Positions 17,254 through 25,517 are shown, counted from the first letter of the stretch. The stretch: 64,000 nucleotides of DNA from Bacillota bacterium (GCA_023394955.1 JAEWZY010000023.1:36351-100350); one strand, 5' to 3'. Notes: generated from the sequence alone by a model not told the origin. Translations and numbers: made by a program.

Positions 17254-18276
17254 CTAAGGGCTGCTTTCAGTTTCCGGGTGAATACAAGCGAAAGGACCTA
17301 CTGTATTATCAGGGCCGATCCGCGCGCCGCTAATTTGGCTAAAGGAAATTTCCGTATTGTTTTCAATCACCGAATCCTTAATTCTGGTATGAGGCCCAAT
17401 CCTGCAATTCTCACCTACTTTGGTATTTCCAAGCAAGAAAGTGCCTGGTAAAATAATTGAATCCCGACCGACCTTAACTTGAGGGCCGATATAAGTAAAA
17501 TGAGGGTCGATGATGGTCACGCCTTGTTTCATTAACCCTTCATTGATTTTCATTTTTAAGTAATTCTCAGTAAAGCTCAATTGTACCCGGTCGTTGGGTC
17601 CCATTACTTGCTCGGCTTGATGGGTTAGAACTCCCGTAACCGGCAGGTTTTGATCGACAAAAATTTTGAATACGTCGGTAAGGTAATACTCGCCTTGGGC
17701 ATTTCGGGGCGAAAGTAATTTTAAAGCTTTCAAAAGTGATTGAACTTCAAAACAATAGACGCCGGTATTAACTTCTCTAATCCCTTTCTGTTCCGGAGAC
17801 GCATCCTTATCTTCAACGATCCCGGAAATTCCTCCTTGAGGATTGCGAATGATCCTTCCATAGCCTGAAGGCTCGTTGAGTTGGGTGGTTAGAATTGCCG
17901 CTACCGCTCCTTGATTATGTTTTGCTTCTACCAGGTCCTTAATAGTTTCGGGCTCTAACAGGGGTGTATCTCCATATAAAACCAGCAAATCCCCTTCCAT
18001 GCCGGCCAAGAGCGATTCAGCCATTAAAACCGCATGGCCGGTGCCTAATTGTTCCCGTTGCCAAACATATTGAAAATCAGGCCCTAAAGACTGGATTACC
18101 TGTTCTCCCTCGAAACCAACTATCACTGAAATTGAACCGGCGCCTGCCTGTTGGGCCGATTCTACTACATATTTCAACATCGATTGGTCGAGAATTTTAT
18201 GCAGAACCTTGGGATAGGCTGATTTCATTCTAGTGCCTTGTCCGGCTGCCAAAATAATGGCGTTAAGATTGGTCAT
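17254..18276 (-). CDS. glmU: GlmU truncated after the uridyltransferase domain
   Basis: 340 residues where the bifunctional enzyme has about 450. The N-terminal UDP-GlcNAc pyrophosphorylase domain is complete: LAAGQGTRMKS, PKVLH, GDTPLL, and EVNTGVY. About 100 residues of the left-handed beta-helix acetyltransferase domain follow. The gene then stops at an in-frame TAG (17254-17256) at a point where homologues continue. The acetyl-CoA site and catalytic histidine are therefore absent, so it should uridylylate GlcNAc-1-P but not acetylate GlcN-1-P. The start at 18276 has GGAGG 8 bases upstream; the longer open frame to 18339 is not needed. Order spoVG-glmU-rplY-pth-mfd is as in Bacillus, minus prs. 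Confidence 0.85.
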   Translation of the reverse strand: MTNLNAIILAAGQGTRMKSAYPKVLHKILDQSMLKYVVESAQQAGAGSISVIVGFEGEQVIQSLGPDFQYVWQREQLGTGHAVLMAESLLAGMEGDLLVLYGDTPLLEPETIKDLVEAKHNQGAVAAILTTQLNEPSGYGRIIRNPQGGISGIVEDKDASPEQKGIREVNTGVYCFEVQSLLKALKLLSPRNAQGEYYLTDVFKIFVDQNLPVTGVLTHQAEQVMGPNDRVQLSFTENYLKMKINEGLMKQGVTIIDPHFTYIGPQVKVGRDSIILPGTFLLGNTKVGENCRIGPHTRIKDSVIENNTEISFSQISGARIGPDNTVGPFACIHPETESSP

Positions 18277-18414
18277 TGTAATCCTCCAAAAACAAGCATC
18301 TAAAGGCATGAGCCGCGAGGCTCGAGGCATAACATCCATCGCCTATTTCATTTGTTCGCTTGCGGGCCGGGACTGGGTTAAAAGAAACAGGCTTCCAAGA
18401 AATAACTGAATCTA

Positions 18415-18439
18415 CAAAAAAAGAACCCAATCGAGTTCT
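18415..18439 (-). terminator. terminator after tRNA-Gln
   Basis: The minus strand has AGAAC (18435-18439) and GTTCT (18422-18426) enclosing an 8-base loop, then seven T. It lies 110 bases beyond the tRNA 3' end. Confidence 0.65.
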
Positions 18440-18549
18440 GTAAATATAGTCGCGTTAGCTTCCCTTTTTATAGTTTAACATGGTTAAGCTTGTTTTCGAA
18501 AGATCAACCCGTCGTAACTTTCGCCTCGCGCCTCTTGCCTATTTAAAAA

Positions 18550-18625
18550 TGGCTGGGGCGGCTGGACTCGAACCAACGCATGCGGGAGTCAAAGTCCCGT
18601 GCCTTACCAACTTGGCTACGCCCCA
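18550..18625 (-). tRNA. tRNA-Gln (anticodon TTG)
   Basis: A full cloverleaf of 76 bases with encoded CCA. The acceptor stem TGGGGCG pairs with CGCCCCA; the anticodon stem CGGGA/TCCCG encloses loop CTTTGAC with anticodon TTG; the T-arm has GGTTCGAGTCC. The U1-A72 first pair is typical of bacterial tRNA-Gln. It stands between spoVG and glmU. Confidence 0.97.
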
Positions 18626-18832
18626 GTGAATGCACAATTTAGTATACCAGGACTCTATCCGGATGTCAACACTCAAATCAGGAAGGCAAAATATAAGACT
18701 TATATCCGGCAAGTAACCGTTTTTGAAATATTGAAGGTTAGAAATTATCTTGAAACTAATTGTTTTCAGTGGTAATAATGTGGTAATAGTATATAATTCT
18801 ACATTTGTTTATTCTATCCATTATTTGACCAA

Positions 18833-18860
18833 ATAAAAAATAGCCAACTGCATAGTCGGC
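18833..18860 (-). terminator. terminator of spoVG
   Basis: On the minus strand GCCGACT/AGTTGGC encloses loop ATGC, followed by TATTTTTT. It begins 25 bases after the spoVG stop. Confidence 0.8.
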
Positions 18861-18884
18861 CATACCTCTCATTACAAACAAAAG

Positions 18885-19139
18885 CTATTCGGCTTTTTCA
18901 TATTCCTTCAAAATTGCGCTCTGGATTAACTCCCGTGCATCAGAAGTTATTGGATGGGCAATATCCCGAAATTCACCGTCCGGCGTTTTTCGGCTCGGCA
19001 TAGCTACAAATAATCCGTTTTGTCCTTCTATTACCCTGATATCCCGAACCACAAAAGCGTCATCAATAGTAATCGAAGCAATAGCTTTCATTTTGCCGTC
19101 GGTATTAACCTTTTTTAGGCGTACGTCTGTGATGTTCAT
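18885..19139 (-). CDS. spoVG: septation/sporulation regulator SpoVG
   Basis: An 84-residue RNA/DNA-binding regulator (SpoVG family) involved in asymmetric septation in Bacillus and in virulence gene control elsewhere. The motif run MNITDVRLKKV, then FVVRDIRVIEG, FVAMPSRK and FRDIAHPI, is diagnostic. The start at 19139 has AAGGTGA 8 bases upstream; an in-frame GTG four codons earlier overlaps that site. A consensus sigma-H promoter lies about 40-70 bases upstream, as in Bacillus, where spoVG is a classical sigma-H gene. Confidence 0.97.
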   Translation of the reverse strand: MNITDVRLKKVNTDGKMKAIASITIDDAFVVRDIRVIEGQNGLFVAMPSRKTPDGEFRDIAHPITSDARELIQSAILKEYEKAE

Positions 19140-19179
19140 CGGTCCACTCACCTTTCTATGCTTGTTATGGATACATAAT

Positions 19180-19208
19180 AAATTCCATATTAATTTTAAA
19201 TTTCCTTC
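19180..19208 (-). promoter_or_regulatory. sigma-H promoter of spoVG
   Basis: On the minus strand GAAGGAAAT (19200-19208) and ATGGAATTT (19180-19188) are separated by 11 bases. This matches the sigma-H consensus RNAGGAWWW, 11-12 bases, RNNGAATWW at every defined position. Transcription should begin near 19172, giving a short leader before the spoVG ATG at 19139. Confidence 0.8.
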
Positions 19209-19387
19209 TAATTACAAGAAATATTTACAAAATTTTTCTATCCTCGGTTTTCGGCTATGATTTGGCTAAATAAACCGTTCTTGCTAATTAAAGTGAGTTT
19301 CCTTATAGTAAAGGCAAAATTCTCCATGTGGCTTGTTTTTATCGACCTATCGATCCTTGTGTTGAGAAATCCAATCCATTCAAATTT

Positions 19388-19410
19388 AAACAGAGGCTTT
19401 CGCCTCTGTT
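19388..19410 (-). terminator. hairpin after nucleotidyltransferase gene
   Basis: The stem AACAGAGGC/GCCTCTGTT with a short GAAA-type loop begins at the stop codon of the gene on the minus strand. The following tract TTTAAATTTG is T-rich but interrupted, so termination may be partial. Confidence 0.7.
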
Positions 19411-20161
19411 ATTTTGCCAATACCTCTCTGGCCAGCTTCAAATCACTGGGCTTATCAACGTCAATCCCAACTTCCGGGTAAGATGAGACAATACCCACCG
19501 CCTTTACTCCCAACACTTCGGCAACCCGGCCTTCGATCTCTTTGATAGTCAAGATTCCAAAGAGCAATTTCCATAAATACCGCCATCCCAGCATTCGGCA
19601 AAGGGTTAGAGGCTTTTTACGTAAAGCCACTGCTTGAGTTAGGGTGGTTAATTTTTCACTGATGATCTCCGGAGACAATAACACTAAATTACCGCCGGTA
19701 AACGTCCCTTCTTTAAGCCGTACATAGGTTCTTTGAACTCCCGGATATTTTTGATCATTAATAGTTTTAGGAACAAAAGAATAAAAAATATCACCGGATT
19801 GGCTACCACACCGATTCAAAAAGTCTTCCAAAGCTTCTTTAGTAATTAACGGAATATCTGATGTAAGTATTAAAACCGGCTCTCCAAGGGTTAAAACATT
19901 GATACCATTCTCTAAACTTTCAATAACTGAGGAACCCGGTTGGACAAACACAAAACGTTCGCTGTCGAAACCATTGGTTGATAGCATCGATTTATAACCG
20001 ACGATTACAATCCGATTGATTGATTGAACTCTTTCCAAAGCCAGTACCACATAGTCCAGCATTGGTCGACCGGCGATTTCAATCTCCGCTTCATATTGAG
20101 CCGGGCTAATTTGTCTTAATGCTCCTTTATTCGGCGCCCCGGCCAATACTATTGCGTTCAT
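19409..20161 (-). CDS. MobA-like NTP transferase family protein
   Basis: A 250-residue GT-A-fold nucleotidyltransferase: N-terminal MNAIVLAGAPNKG, then AGRPMLDYV, LTSDIPLIT (the metal-binding aspartate) and GIDVDKPSDL at the end. The family transfers NMP to small molecules such as molybdopterin or sugar phosphates, but the nucleoside-binding loop is not the canonical GxGTRM of sugar enzymes and the substrate is unknown. It directly abuts gntR and lies downstream of ispE. This cluster next to spoVG recurs in clostridia, as far as I recall, and a role in envelope or isoprenoid precursor metabolism is only a guess. Confidence 0.75.
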   Translation of the reverse strand: MNAIVLAGAPNKGALRQISPAQYEAEIEIAGRPMLDYVVLALERVQSINRIVIVGYKSMLSTNGFDSERFVFVQPGSSVIESLENGINVLTLGEPVLILTSDIPLITKEALEDFLNRCGSQSGDIFYSFVPKTINDQKYPGVQRTYVRLKEGTFTGGNLVLLSPEIISEKLTTLTQAVALRKKPLTLCRMLGWRYLWKLLFGILTIKEIEGRVAEVLGVKAVGIVSSYPEVGIDVDKPSDLKLAREVLAK

Positions 20162-20857
20162 TCAGCCACCCCCATATTTCGTATCCTGATGAATCATACT
20201 CATCATACTGTTTTCGGCGTTTTCGATATGTTCTTGAGCCAATTTACAAGCCAATTCACCATCCCGGGCCGAAATGGCCTCCACCATCTTGCGGTGCTCT
20301 TCTAAAGCAGTTTTCATACGTCCCGGATAAGAAAGGGACGTTGTCCGAAAACGCTGAATTTGTTCCCGCAGATTACTGATAATTTGTGATAATCGCTGGT
20401 TACGGCTGGCTTGGTAGAGGATGCTGTGAAAATCGGTATCCGTTGCCACTACCTTTTCCAAGTCGCCTTTTTCAATATCATCCGCTATTTTTACTAAATA
20501 CCGTTCCAACTCTTCCAATTCATTGTCGGTGATCCGCTCAGCAGCCAATTCGGCGGCCAACCCTTCCAACGCTCCCCTAATCTCAAAAACATCTACAATA
20601 TCTTTTAATGAAAGGCCTGCCACATAAGCGCCTTTACGCGGGATCATTACTACCAGCTCTTCTAACTCCAGTTTACGAATGGCTTCCCGTACCGGAGTCC
20701 TGCTAACGCCCATCTCCTCCGCTAATTGGATTTCCATCAACCGTTCTCCCGGACGTAATTGACCGGAGATAATCGCTTCCCTTAATGATTCAAAAACCAA
20801 TTCCCGCAAAGGTTTATAACTATCGAGCCTTATCGGCACCAATGGCTGACGATCCAT
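20162..20857 (-). CDS. GntR-family transcriptional regulator (FadR/FCD type)
   Basis: A 231-residue regulator. The winged-helix domain lies at residues 10-80 with the GntR signature GERLMEIQLAEEMGVSRTP and VREAIRKLE. The FCD all-helical ligand-binding domain spans about 90-220, with metal or ligand histidines in DFHSILY and EEHRKM. Such proteins usually bind small carboxylates or nucleotides. It sits between ispE and the nucleotidyltransferase, separated by 18 bases and 0 bases, so it is likely in the same operon and may control it. Confidence 0.9.
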   Translation of the reverse strand: MDRQPLVPIRLDSYKPLRELVFESLREAIISGQLRPGERLMEIQLAEEMGVSRTPVREAIRKLELEELVVMIPRKGAYVAGLSLKDIVDVFEIRGALEGLAAELAAERITDNELEELERYLVKIADDIEKGDLEKVVATDTDFHSILYQASRNQRLSQIISNLREQIQRFRTTSLSYPGRMKTALEEHRKMVEAISARDGELACKLAQEHIENAENSMMSMIHQDTKYGGG

Positions 20858-20875
20858 TTTTATCCCACCTAATTA

Positions 20876-21715
20876 TTAATTTAAAAATTCAGTTAAGCAG
20901 CCAAACCAATCTGCGGGTAGCCCGGCTAAAAACGCCTCAATTAGCTCCACTGGAGGGTCAATAGCGTAAACCGAGGGGCCGCTTCCCGACATTAGGCAAT
21001 TACTAATGCCAAAACTATTGAAATAAGCTTTTACCAGAGCTACTGGAGAATCATCACCCAAAACCACTTCTTCGAGAACATTACCCCAAGCCTCGAACAT
21101 AGCCTGGTAGTCCCCGGCTTCTAAAGCCGCGATCACCAGTGGGATTTGGGGATGTTTATTTATCCTTTCAATTTTCAGTCTTTGATAAACTTGAGTGGTT
21201 GACACCTGACAATTAGGCGTTACCAACAACACCTTACTCTTTAAAGTTGAATTGATAGGAGTCAGTCGTTCGCCAATACCTTCAGCCCTAGCAGTACCCT
21301 TCATTATACAAAAAGGAACATCCGCCCCTAACCGAAGCCCGATCCTCATCAACTCCGGTTGAGTAAGACCCAATTCCCAAAGTTCATTTAATCCGACCAA
21401 CACTGCAGCGGCATCAGTGCTCCCGCCCGCTAAACCAGCAGCTACCGGAATTCTTTTCTCGATCTTAATCCTGACTCCTTTGGAAATGCCGACTGTTTCC
21501 TGTAATACTCGGGCTGCACGCCATGCCAGATTTCTTTCATCCGCCGGAAGACCGGGCAGGTTGCAACTTAACTCAACCCCCGCGCCTTGTTCCAAGATTA
21601 CTTGGTCCGACAACCGGATCGACTGCATCACCATGTCAACCAGATGATAACCATCAGCTCTCTGCGCTATTACATCCAAAGCTAGATTTATTTTGGCCGG
21701 TGCTTTAATTTGCAT
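20876..21715 (-). CDS. ispE: 4-diphosphocytidyl-2-C-methyl-D-erythritol kinase
   Basis: A 279-residue GHMP kinase of the MEP isoprenoid pathway, phosphorylating CDP-ME. Motifs: APAKINLALDV at the N-terminus, PVAAGLAGGSTDAAAVL (the ATP-binding glycine loop) and LMSGSGPSVYA near the C-terminus. I place the start at the ATG at 21715, which begins MQIKAPAKIN as in homologues; the open frame extends 65 codons further upstream but that part does not resemble the family. It heads the ispE-gntR-nucleotidyltransferase unit and lies just downstream of the SRP RNA. Confidence 0.95.
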   Translation of the reverse strand: MQIKAPAKINLALDVIAQRADGYHLVDMVMQSIRLSDQVILEQGAGVELSCNLPGLPADERNLAWRAARVLQETVGISKGVRIKIEKRIPVAAGLAGGSTDAAAVLVGLNELWELGLTQPELMRIGLRLGADVPFCIMKGTARAEGIGERLTPINSTLKSKVLLVTPNCQVSTTQVYQRLKIERINKHPQIPLVIAALEAGDYQAMFEAWGNVLEEVVLGDDSPVALVKAYFNSFGISNCLMSGSGPSVYAIDPPVELIEAFLAGLPADWFGCLTEFLN

Positions 21716-21792
21716 ATTTCCAGTTTCTTTCGTTTTTATGTAATAATTATTTGCCGTTAATCTTTTAATTCCTGCAAATTTACTTTTGATAC

Positions 21793-21818
21793 AAAAAAAC
21801 ACCGGTAAAACACCAGTG
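21793..21818 (-). terminator. terminator of the SRP RNA
   Basis: CACTGGT/ACCGGTG stem on the minus strand (21800-21818), followed by seven T at 21793-21799, just beyond the 3' end of the SRP RNA. Confidence 0.85.
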
Positions 21819-21828
21819 CTAATAATTA

Positions 21829-22102
21829 TGGTCGTGCACCTTGGATCGACTCGGTTTTCCCGAACGTTCCGCAACAGCCAGCTCCGACCAGGCACTCTCA
21901 CGGCACACAAAGAATCTTACTTACCGCTGCTTCCTTCCGGACCTGACGGGGTTTATAAGTTTTTGTCGCGTGAGACCCGATCATCAACACCGCTTAATCC
22001 GGCCGGACTCACGAAAACCTGCCTCAAACAAGGAATTAAATCTCGCTATAGCGGGTTGCAAGTTACAGGGCACCGCTACCTCCCCATCTAGCACGACCAT
22101 AA
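21829..22102 (-). ncRNA. ffs: signal recognition particle RNA, large bacterial type
   Basis: The minus-strand sequence contains the SRP domain core CAGGTCCGGAAGGAAGCAGC (helix 8 with the GGAA loop region) near the middle. It also has the Alu-domain pattern GTGCTAGATGGGGAGGTAGC and GGTGCCCTGTAACTTGCAAC near its 5' end. The 5' and 3' ends are complementary (TTATGGTCGTGC with GCACGACCATAA), closing helix 5. Length of about 270 bases is that of the Bacillus scRNA, not the 4.5S form. It works with Ffh in membrane targeting of nascent proteins. Exact ends are set from the closing helix and may be off by several bases. Confidence 0.95.
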
Positions 22103-22192
22103 ACTGTTACTAAAAATTGGAGTATATTTATTTTATCATATTTCATATAGGATTCAACTGTTATTTTATGGCTTATTAAATGCAAACCGATA

Positions 22193-23551
22193 TTATAGTT
22201 GGTAACTATAAATTCTATTTCCCATTATCACCATTAACCATGGATCGTGATAATATAAACCTGTAATACGGCCGATAGTTCTTTCCTCCCATACTTTCAA
22301 ACCAAACAGACGCTCTCTGGCTTCGAAAGTTCCGGAGAGTCCGATTATAACCGCATCGGAAATTTGAATTAAGTCAGGAATCACCGCTTCATCCCAATCA
22401 ACTTTCCACAATAACCGTCCGGTCCAGCGATGATATACTTGTAAATGTCCCCGGTTGCCTGCATCATTATAAAGGACATATACTTCATTATCCCCCAAAC
22501 TAAGGCTGACTTGTCGCACCCGATCCGGTATTCCGGTTTGCCATGAAGCGATACTTCGGCCTGTCTCGGAATCAAAGATTTTTAGCTGGCCATCTTTTAA
22601 GAGACAGACCAAAGCTTCTCTGTCAACTATTGGAACAGCCGCTAAGGGACTTTCCAATGTTTTGAGCCAAATTTTTTGGCCTGACTCATTTACCACCCAA
22701 AATTCACCCGTGGGAAAGACTAATAACCATCGGTCGCCTCCGCCGGACCCGATTTCCACTTGGGTGATGGCCGGCAGCTGCCACATCTCGCTACCGTCTT
22801 CCCAGTTAAAAGCGCGCACTAATCCGGTTTGCTCTACAACCAACAAGACATCATTAATTATATAATATTTAATCAGGTTGGGTAATTTTTGGTCCCAAAT
22901 ATCAGTAAACCGATAGATGTTTATAGTTTCCAAACTATATATTTTTAAGTATTCGATATTTTTAACCAAATAACGGTCCCCATACGCCTGATGGGGTTTG
23001 AAACCTGTCTTAATCCTTCTTTTCAATTTACCGCTTTTCGGATTGACAATCTCCAAGGATTGCAAAGTGTTTATTACCAAGGAAAGTCCATATTCAGAGA
23101 GAGATTCAATTCGATCGACAGTCTCTCTGCTCCAATTGACCTTCGGTTGTTTACTTAAACTTCCTCCCCGGGGAGGTTGGTTTCTGGAATCTCCAAACCA
23201 AACCTTGATCTCCATCCGAAACCTGTTCTGCTCAGTCCAATAACGCAACACCCGAAAATCGACTAAGCCTATTTCCCGTTGCAGCGAGGGCAAGTCCTTT
23301 TCCTGATCATTAATTACTAATAAGGATCTATTTTGCTCCGCTTGACGGGCCAGGGCAAAGGCCTTCCTTAACCCATTTTCTAAGGCTTCACGGTAAACTT
23401 GGAACTGATCGGAGCCGGATTCAGCCTCTCCGATAACAGATAAATCCCGAGGCTCCAAATTGGATAGCGCTCCTTGAACAACTCCGAATGTACAACTCAT
23501 AACAAGAAACAGAATTGTTAAGGCTGGGATTAATTTTTTAAACCCATCCAT
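22193..23551 (-). CDS. exported beta-propeller (PQQ-like repeat) protein
   Basis: A 452-residue protein with an N-terminal hydrophobic segment ending LFLVMSC, which could be a lipoprotein signal or a simple signal peptide. A small alpha/beta region (about 40-130, ARQAEQNRSL and VKVWF-type strands) reminds me of the FlgT-N/LPP20-like export domains. From about 190 onward come PQQ-like beta-propeller strands such as VRAFNWEDGSEMWQLP, KIFDSETGRSIASWQ and VYHRWTGRLLWKV. Probably a surface-attached binding or assembly protein. The start at 23551 has GGGAG upstream; the open frame continues seven codons further. Partner and role are unknown. Confidence 0.7.
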   Translation of the reverse strand: MDGFKKLIPALTILFLVMSCTFGVVQGALSNLEPRDLSVIGEAESGSDQFQVYREALENGLRKAFALARQAEQNRSLLVINDQEKDLPSLQREIGLVDFRVLRYWTEQNRFRMEIKVWFGDSRNQPPRGGSLSKQPKVNWSRETVDRIESLSEYGLSLVINTLQSLEIVNPKSGKLKRRIKTGFKPHQAYGDRYLVKNIEYLKIYSLETINIYRFTDIWDQKLPNLIKYYIINDVLLVVEQTGLVRAFNWEDGSEMWQLPAITQVEIGSGGGDRWLLVFPTGEFWVVNESGQKIWLKTLESPLAAVPIVDREALVCLLKDGQLKIFDSETGRSIASWQTGIPDRVRQVSLSLGDNEVYVLYNDAGNRGHLQVYHRWTGRLLWKVDWDEAVIPDLIQISDAVIIGLSGTFEARERLFGLKVWEERTIGRITGLYYHDPWLMVIMGNRIYSYQL

Positions 23552-23699
23552 CAAAATCTCCCTATCACTCATTTTTAAGAATTCTATTAAGTTATCGGAT
23601 GCTAAGGTAATTTACTAAATAGCAGTCAACTCCAAACTCTGATCAAGCGTTAATTTAGATTCATTCGCATATATTAGTGTTTAAATCCCGATTTGTTGT

Positions 23700-24620
23700 C
23701 TATTTTAAATATCCTTCCAATAAGGTCCGTACTGCTTCTTCCTCATTCAGACCAAAAGTCATTAATTTCATAATCTGCTCCCCGGATAGCTTACCAATGG
23801 CAGCTTCATGAGTCAACTCCGCTTCATCGCTTTTAGCCCAAATTTCCGGTAGTGAGCGGATGTCGGCTTTACCCATAATAATTGAATCACATGATAAATG
23901 TCCCTTACATTTACCATACCCGATTAGGCCCGCTTTAAATACTTGAACCGACTGGTCCTGCCCCACTGAACGCGTTAATACCTCGGCGCTGCTTCCATCC
24001 CCTTGAAGATGGACAATAATCTCGGAGTTAGCATGCTGCGCTCCATGGGTTAATAATCGTTCATTCATTATTAACCGGCTTTGGACCCCTTGATATACCT
24101 CGGTTTTACGGTCGGTATTATCAACTCCCCTGATTTGGACCATTTCTAGCTCAGCAACGGCTCCTTCTTCCAAATGGAGAATTGTCACCGGATTTAAAAC
24201 CCTTTTTGCCCCGCCTCCCCCTGCCCCGTAATGTTTCTCGACATACCGGATCCTAGCGCCTTTACGGACAAAAAACTCATGAATCCCATCATGACGGCTT
24301 TTACCTGAAGAGGTATGAATTCCGCACCCCGCTACGATTAATACATCGGAACCAGCCCCAACTTCAAAGGTATTATAAACCACATCATGAAAATCGGGAA
24401 TTGTCAAAATTACCGGTATATGTATTGATTGGTCCACCGTTCCAGGATCGATCCGCACCTCAATTCCAGGCTGATCTTCTTTGGGGTCAATAGTTATCCC
24501 GGCTTTAGACTCCTTTTTTACCGCCGCCCCATTTTTACGAATATTATATGCTCCTTGAGGGATTCCGTGGAGATCGGCTACCTCTTTTAAGAGCTCTTTA
24601 TCGAGAACACTGAGTTGCAT
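23700..24620 (-). CDS. sufB: SufB/SufD-like scaffold of a minimal SUF (SMS-type) system
   Basis: A 306-residue SufBD-family beta-helix protein, shorter than standard SufB (about 470). The core has HGAQHANSEIIVHLQGDGS, GKCKGHLSCDSIIMG and the C-terminal LTHEAAIGKLSGEQIM, the family signature with a conserved His and Cys. In the SUF pathway this protein with SufC holds the nascent Fe-S cluster. The two-gene sufCB arrangement, without sufD, sufS, sufU or sufE beside it, matches the minimal SMS systems described from archaea and anaerobic bacteria. The start at 24620 has GGGAGGAA 8 bases upstream and overlaps sufC by 23 bases. Confidence 0.88.
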   Translation of the reverse strand: MQLSVLDKELLKEVADLHGIPQGAYNIRKNGAAVKKESKAGITIDPKEDQPGIEVRIDPGTVDQSIHIPVILTIPDFHDVVYNTFEVGAGSDVLIVAGCGIHTSSGKSRHDGIHEFFVRKGARIRYVEKHYGAGGGGAKRVLNPVTILHLEEGAVAELEMVQIRGVDNTDRKTEVYQGVQSRLIMNERLLTHGAQHANSEIIVHLQGDGSSAEVLTRSVGQDQSVQVFKAGLIGYGKCKGHLSCDSIIMGKADIRSLPEIWAKSDEAELTHEAAIGKLSGEQIMKLMTFGLNEEEAVRTLLEGYLK

Positions 24621-25356
24621 AGTTATCTTCCTCCCCCAGACACATTCTGCGCCACCGGCACTGTATTCCTTCATTGATCAACGGCCGGATCGCCTCCATT
24701 TTGCCTCGTTCTTGGATTGAGCCGTCCGCTACCACGATGATCTCATCCGCCGCTTCCAAAAATTTTTCGCTATGTGAAATAATAATTGAAGTACGCCCCA
24801 GCGCTTGGCTGTGGGAAGAGATTACCAAGTTTAATAATTGTTCAAATCCCCATAGATCCACTCCGGCCTCAGGTTCATCCAAAACAGCTACTTTAGTCTG
24901 ACTCAATAGCACCGTGGCTACTTCCAACCGTTTCATCTCTCCGCCGGAAAGAGAATTATCCGCTATTCTACTTAAGTAATCTTCGGGGCAAAGACCGATC
25001 CGGACCATAGTCGATCGCAAATCACCGGGGTTAACAGTAGGATTGGCTAGTTTTAGCAATTTTTCTATTTCAATCCCTTTGAACCGGGGGGGGTTTTGAA
25101 AAGCATATCTAATTCCTAACCGGCCCCGTTCAGTAATGCTTAAATTAGTAATCTCTACACCATCTAAGAGAATTCTGCCTCGAAACGGTTGATAGATTCC
25201 CATAATTAGCTTAGCGATGGATGTCTTGCCTCCCCCGTTCGGACCGGTAATAACATATAGTTTTCCTGATTCAAAATTTAGGGAAATGTCGCGCAAAATA
25301 TCGGACTCTACCTGCCCTTCACCCAATTTTAAACTGATATTTTCTAAAATTAACAC
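24598..25356 (-). CDS. sufC: Fe-S cluster assembly ATPase SufC
   Basis: A 252-residue soluble ABC ATPase with Walker A GPNGGGKTS near residue 40, signature LSGGEMKR, Walker B VAVLDEPEAGVD and an H-loop IISHSEKF. It is the energy-providing partner of SufB. GTG is the start, with GGAGGG about 10 bases upstream. The C-terminal 25 residues run into the sufB start by 23 bases, implying coupled translation. An attenuator-like hairpin lies 60-115 bases upstream. Confidence 0.92.
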   Translation of the reverse strand: MLILENISLKLGEGQVESDILRDISLNFESGKLYVITGPNGGGKTSIAKLIMGIYQPFRGRILLDGVEITNLSITERGRLGIRYAFQNPPRFKGIEIEKLLKLANPTVNPGDLRSTMVRIGLCPEDYLSRIADNSLSGGEMKRLEVATVLLSQTKVAVLDEPEAGVDLWGFEQLLNLVISSHSQALGRTSIIISHSEKFLEAADEIIVVADGSIQERGKMEAIRPLINEGIQCRWRRMCLGEEDNYATQCSR

Positions 25357-25415
25357 GGTAAACCACCCTCCTATTATCTGGTCTTATTTCGAGTTATTTT
25401 TATAATCTCCTTGCT

Positions 25416-25471
25416 GAAGAAAAAAGTGTTTATTGGCTTATCTAACTTCCAGTAGCCAATAGTAAACACTT
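25416..25471 (-). terminator. strong hairpin with T-run upstream of sufC
   Basis: A 15-bp stem (AAGTGTTTA and TTGGCT arms, 25424-25438 with 25454-25459 and 25463-25471, a 3-base bulge) is followed on the minus strand by six T. It lies between the tRNA-Ser terminator and sufC. It may be a second terminator after the tRNA or an attenuator in the sufC leader. Confidence 0.65.
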
Positions 25472-25479
25472 GATTTACC

Positions 25480-25504
25480 AAAAAAACCAGCCTATAAGCT
25501 GGTT
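25480..25504 (-). terminator. terminator after tRNA-Ser(GGA)
   Basis: AACCAGC/GCTGGTT stem with a 6-base loop (25485-25504), followed on the minus strand by T-rich sequence; starts 13 bases past the tRNA. Confidence 0.75.
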
Positions 25505-25517
25505 AATTTAAAAATTA

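Noticed and set aside
18277..18339. Longer N-terminus for glmU (MDVMPRASRL...)
   Set aside because: The ATG at 18276 has an ideal ribosome-binding site and starts at the family's normal N-terminus; upstream residues look like non-coding sequence.
21716..21910. 65-codon N-terminal extension of ispE
   Set aside because: The extra residues run into the SRP RNA terminator region and do not match the family.
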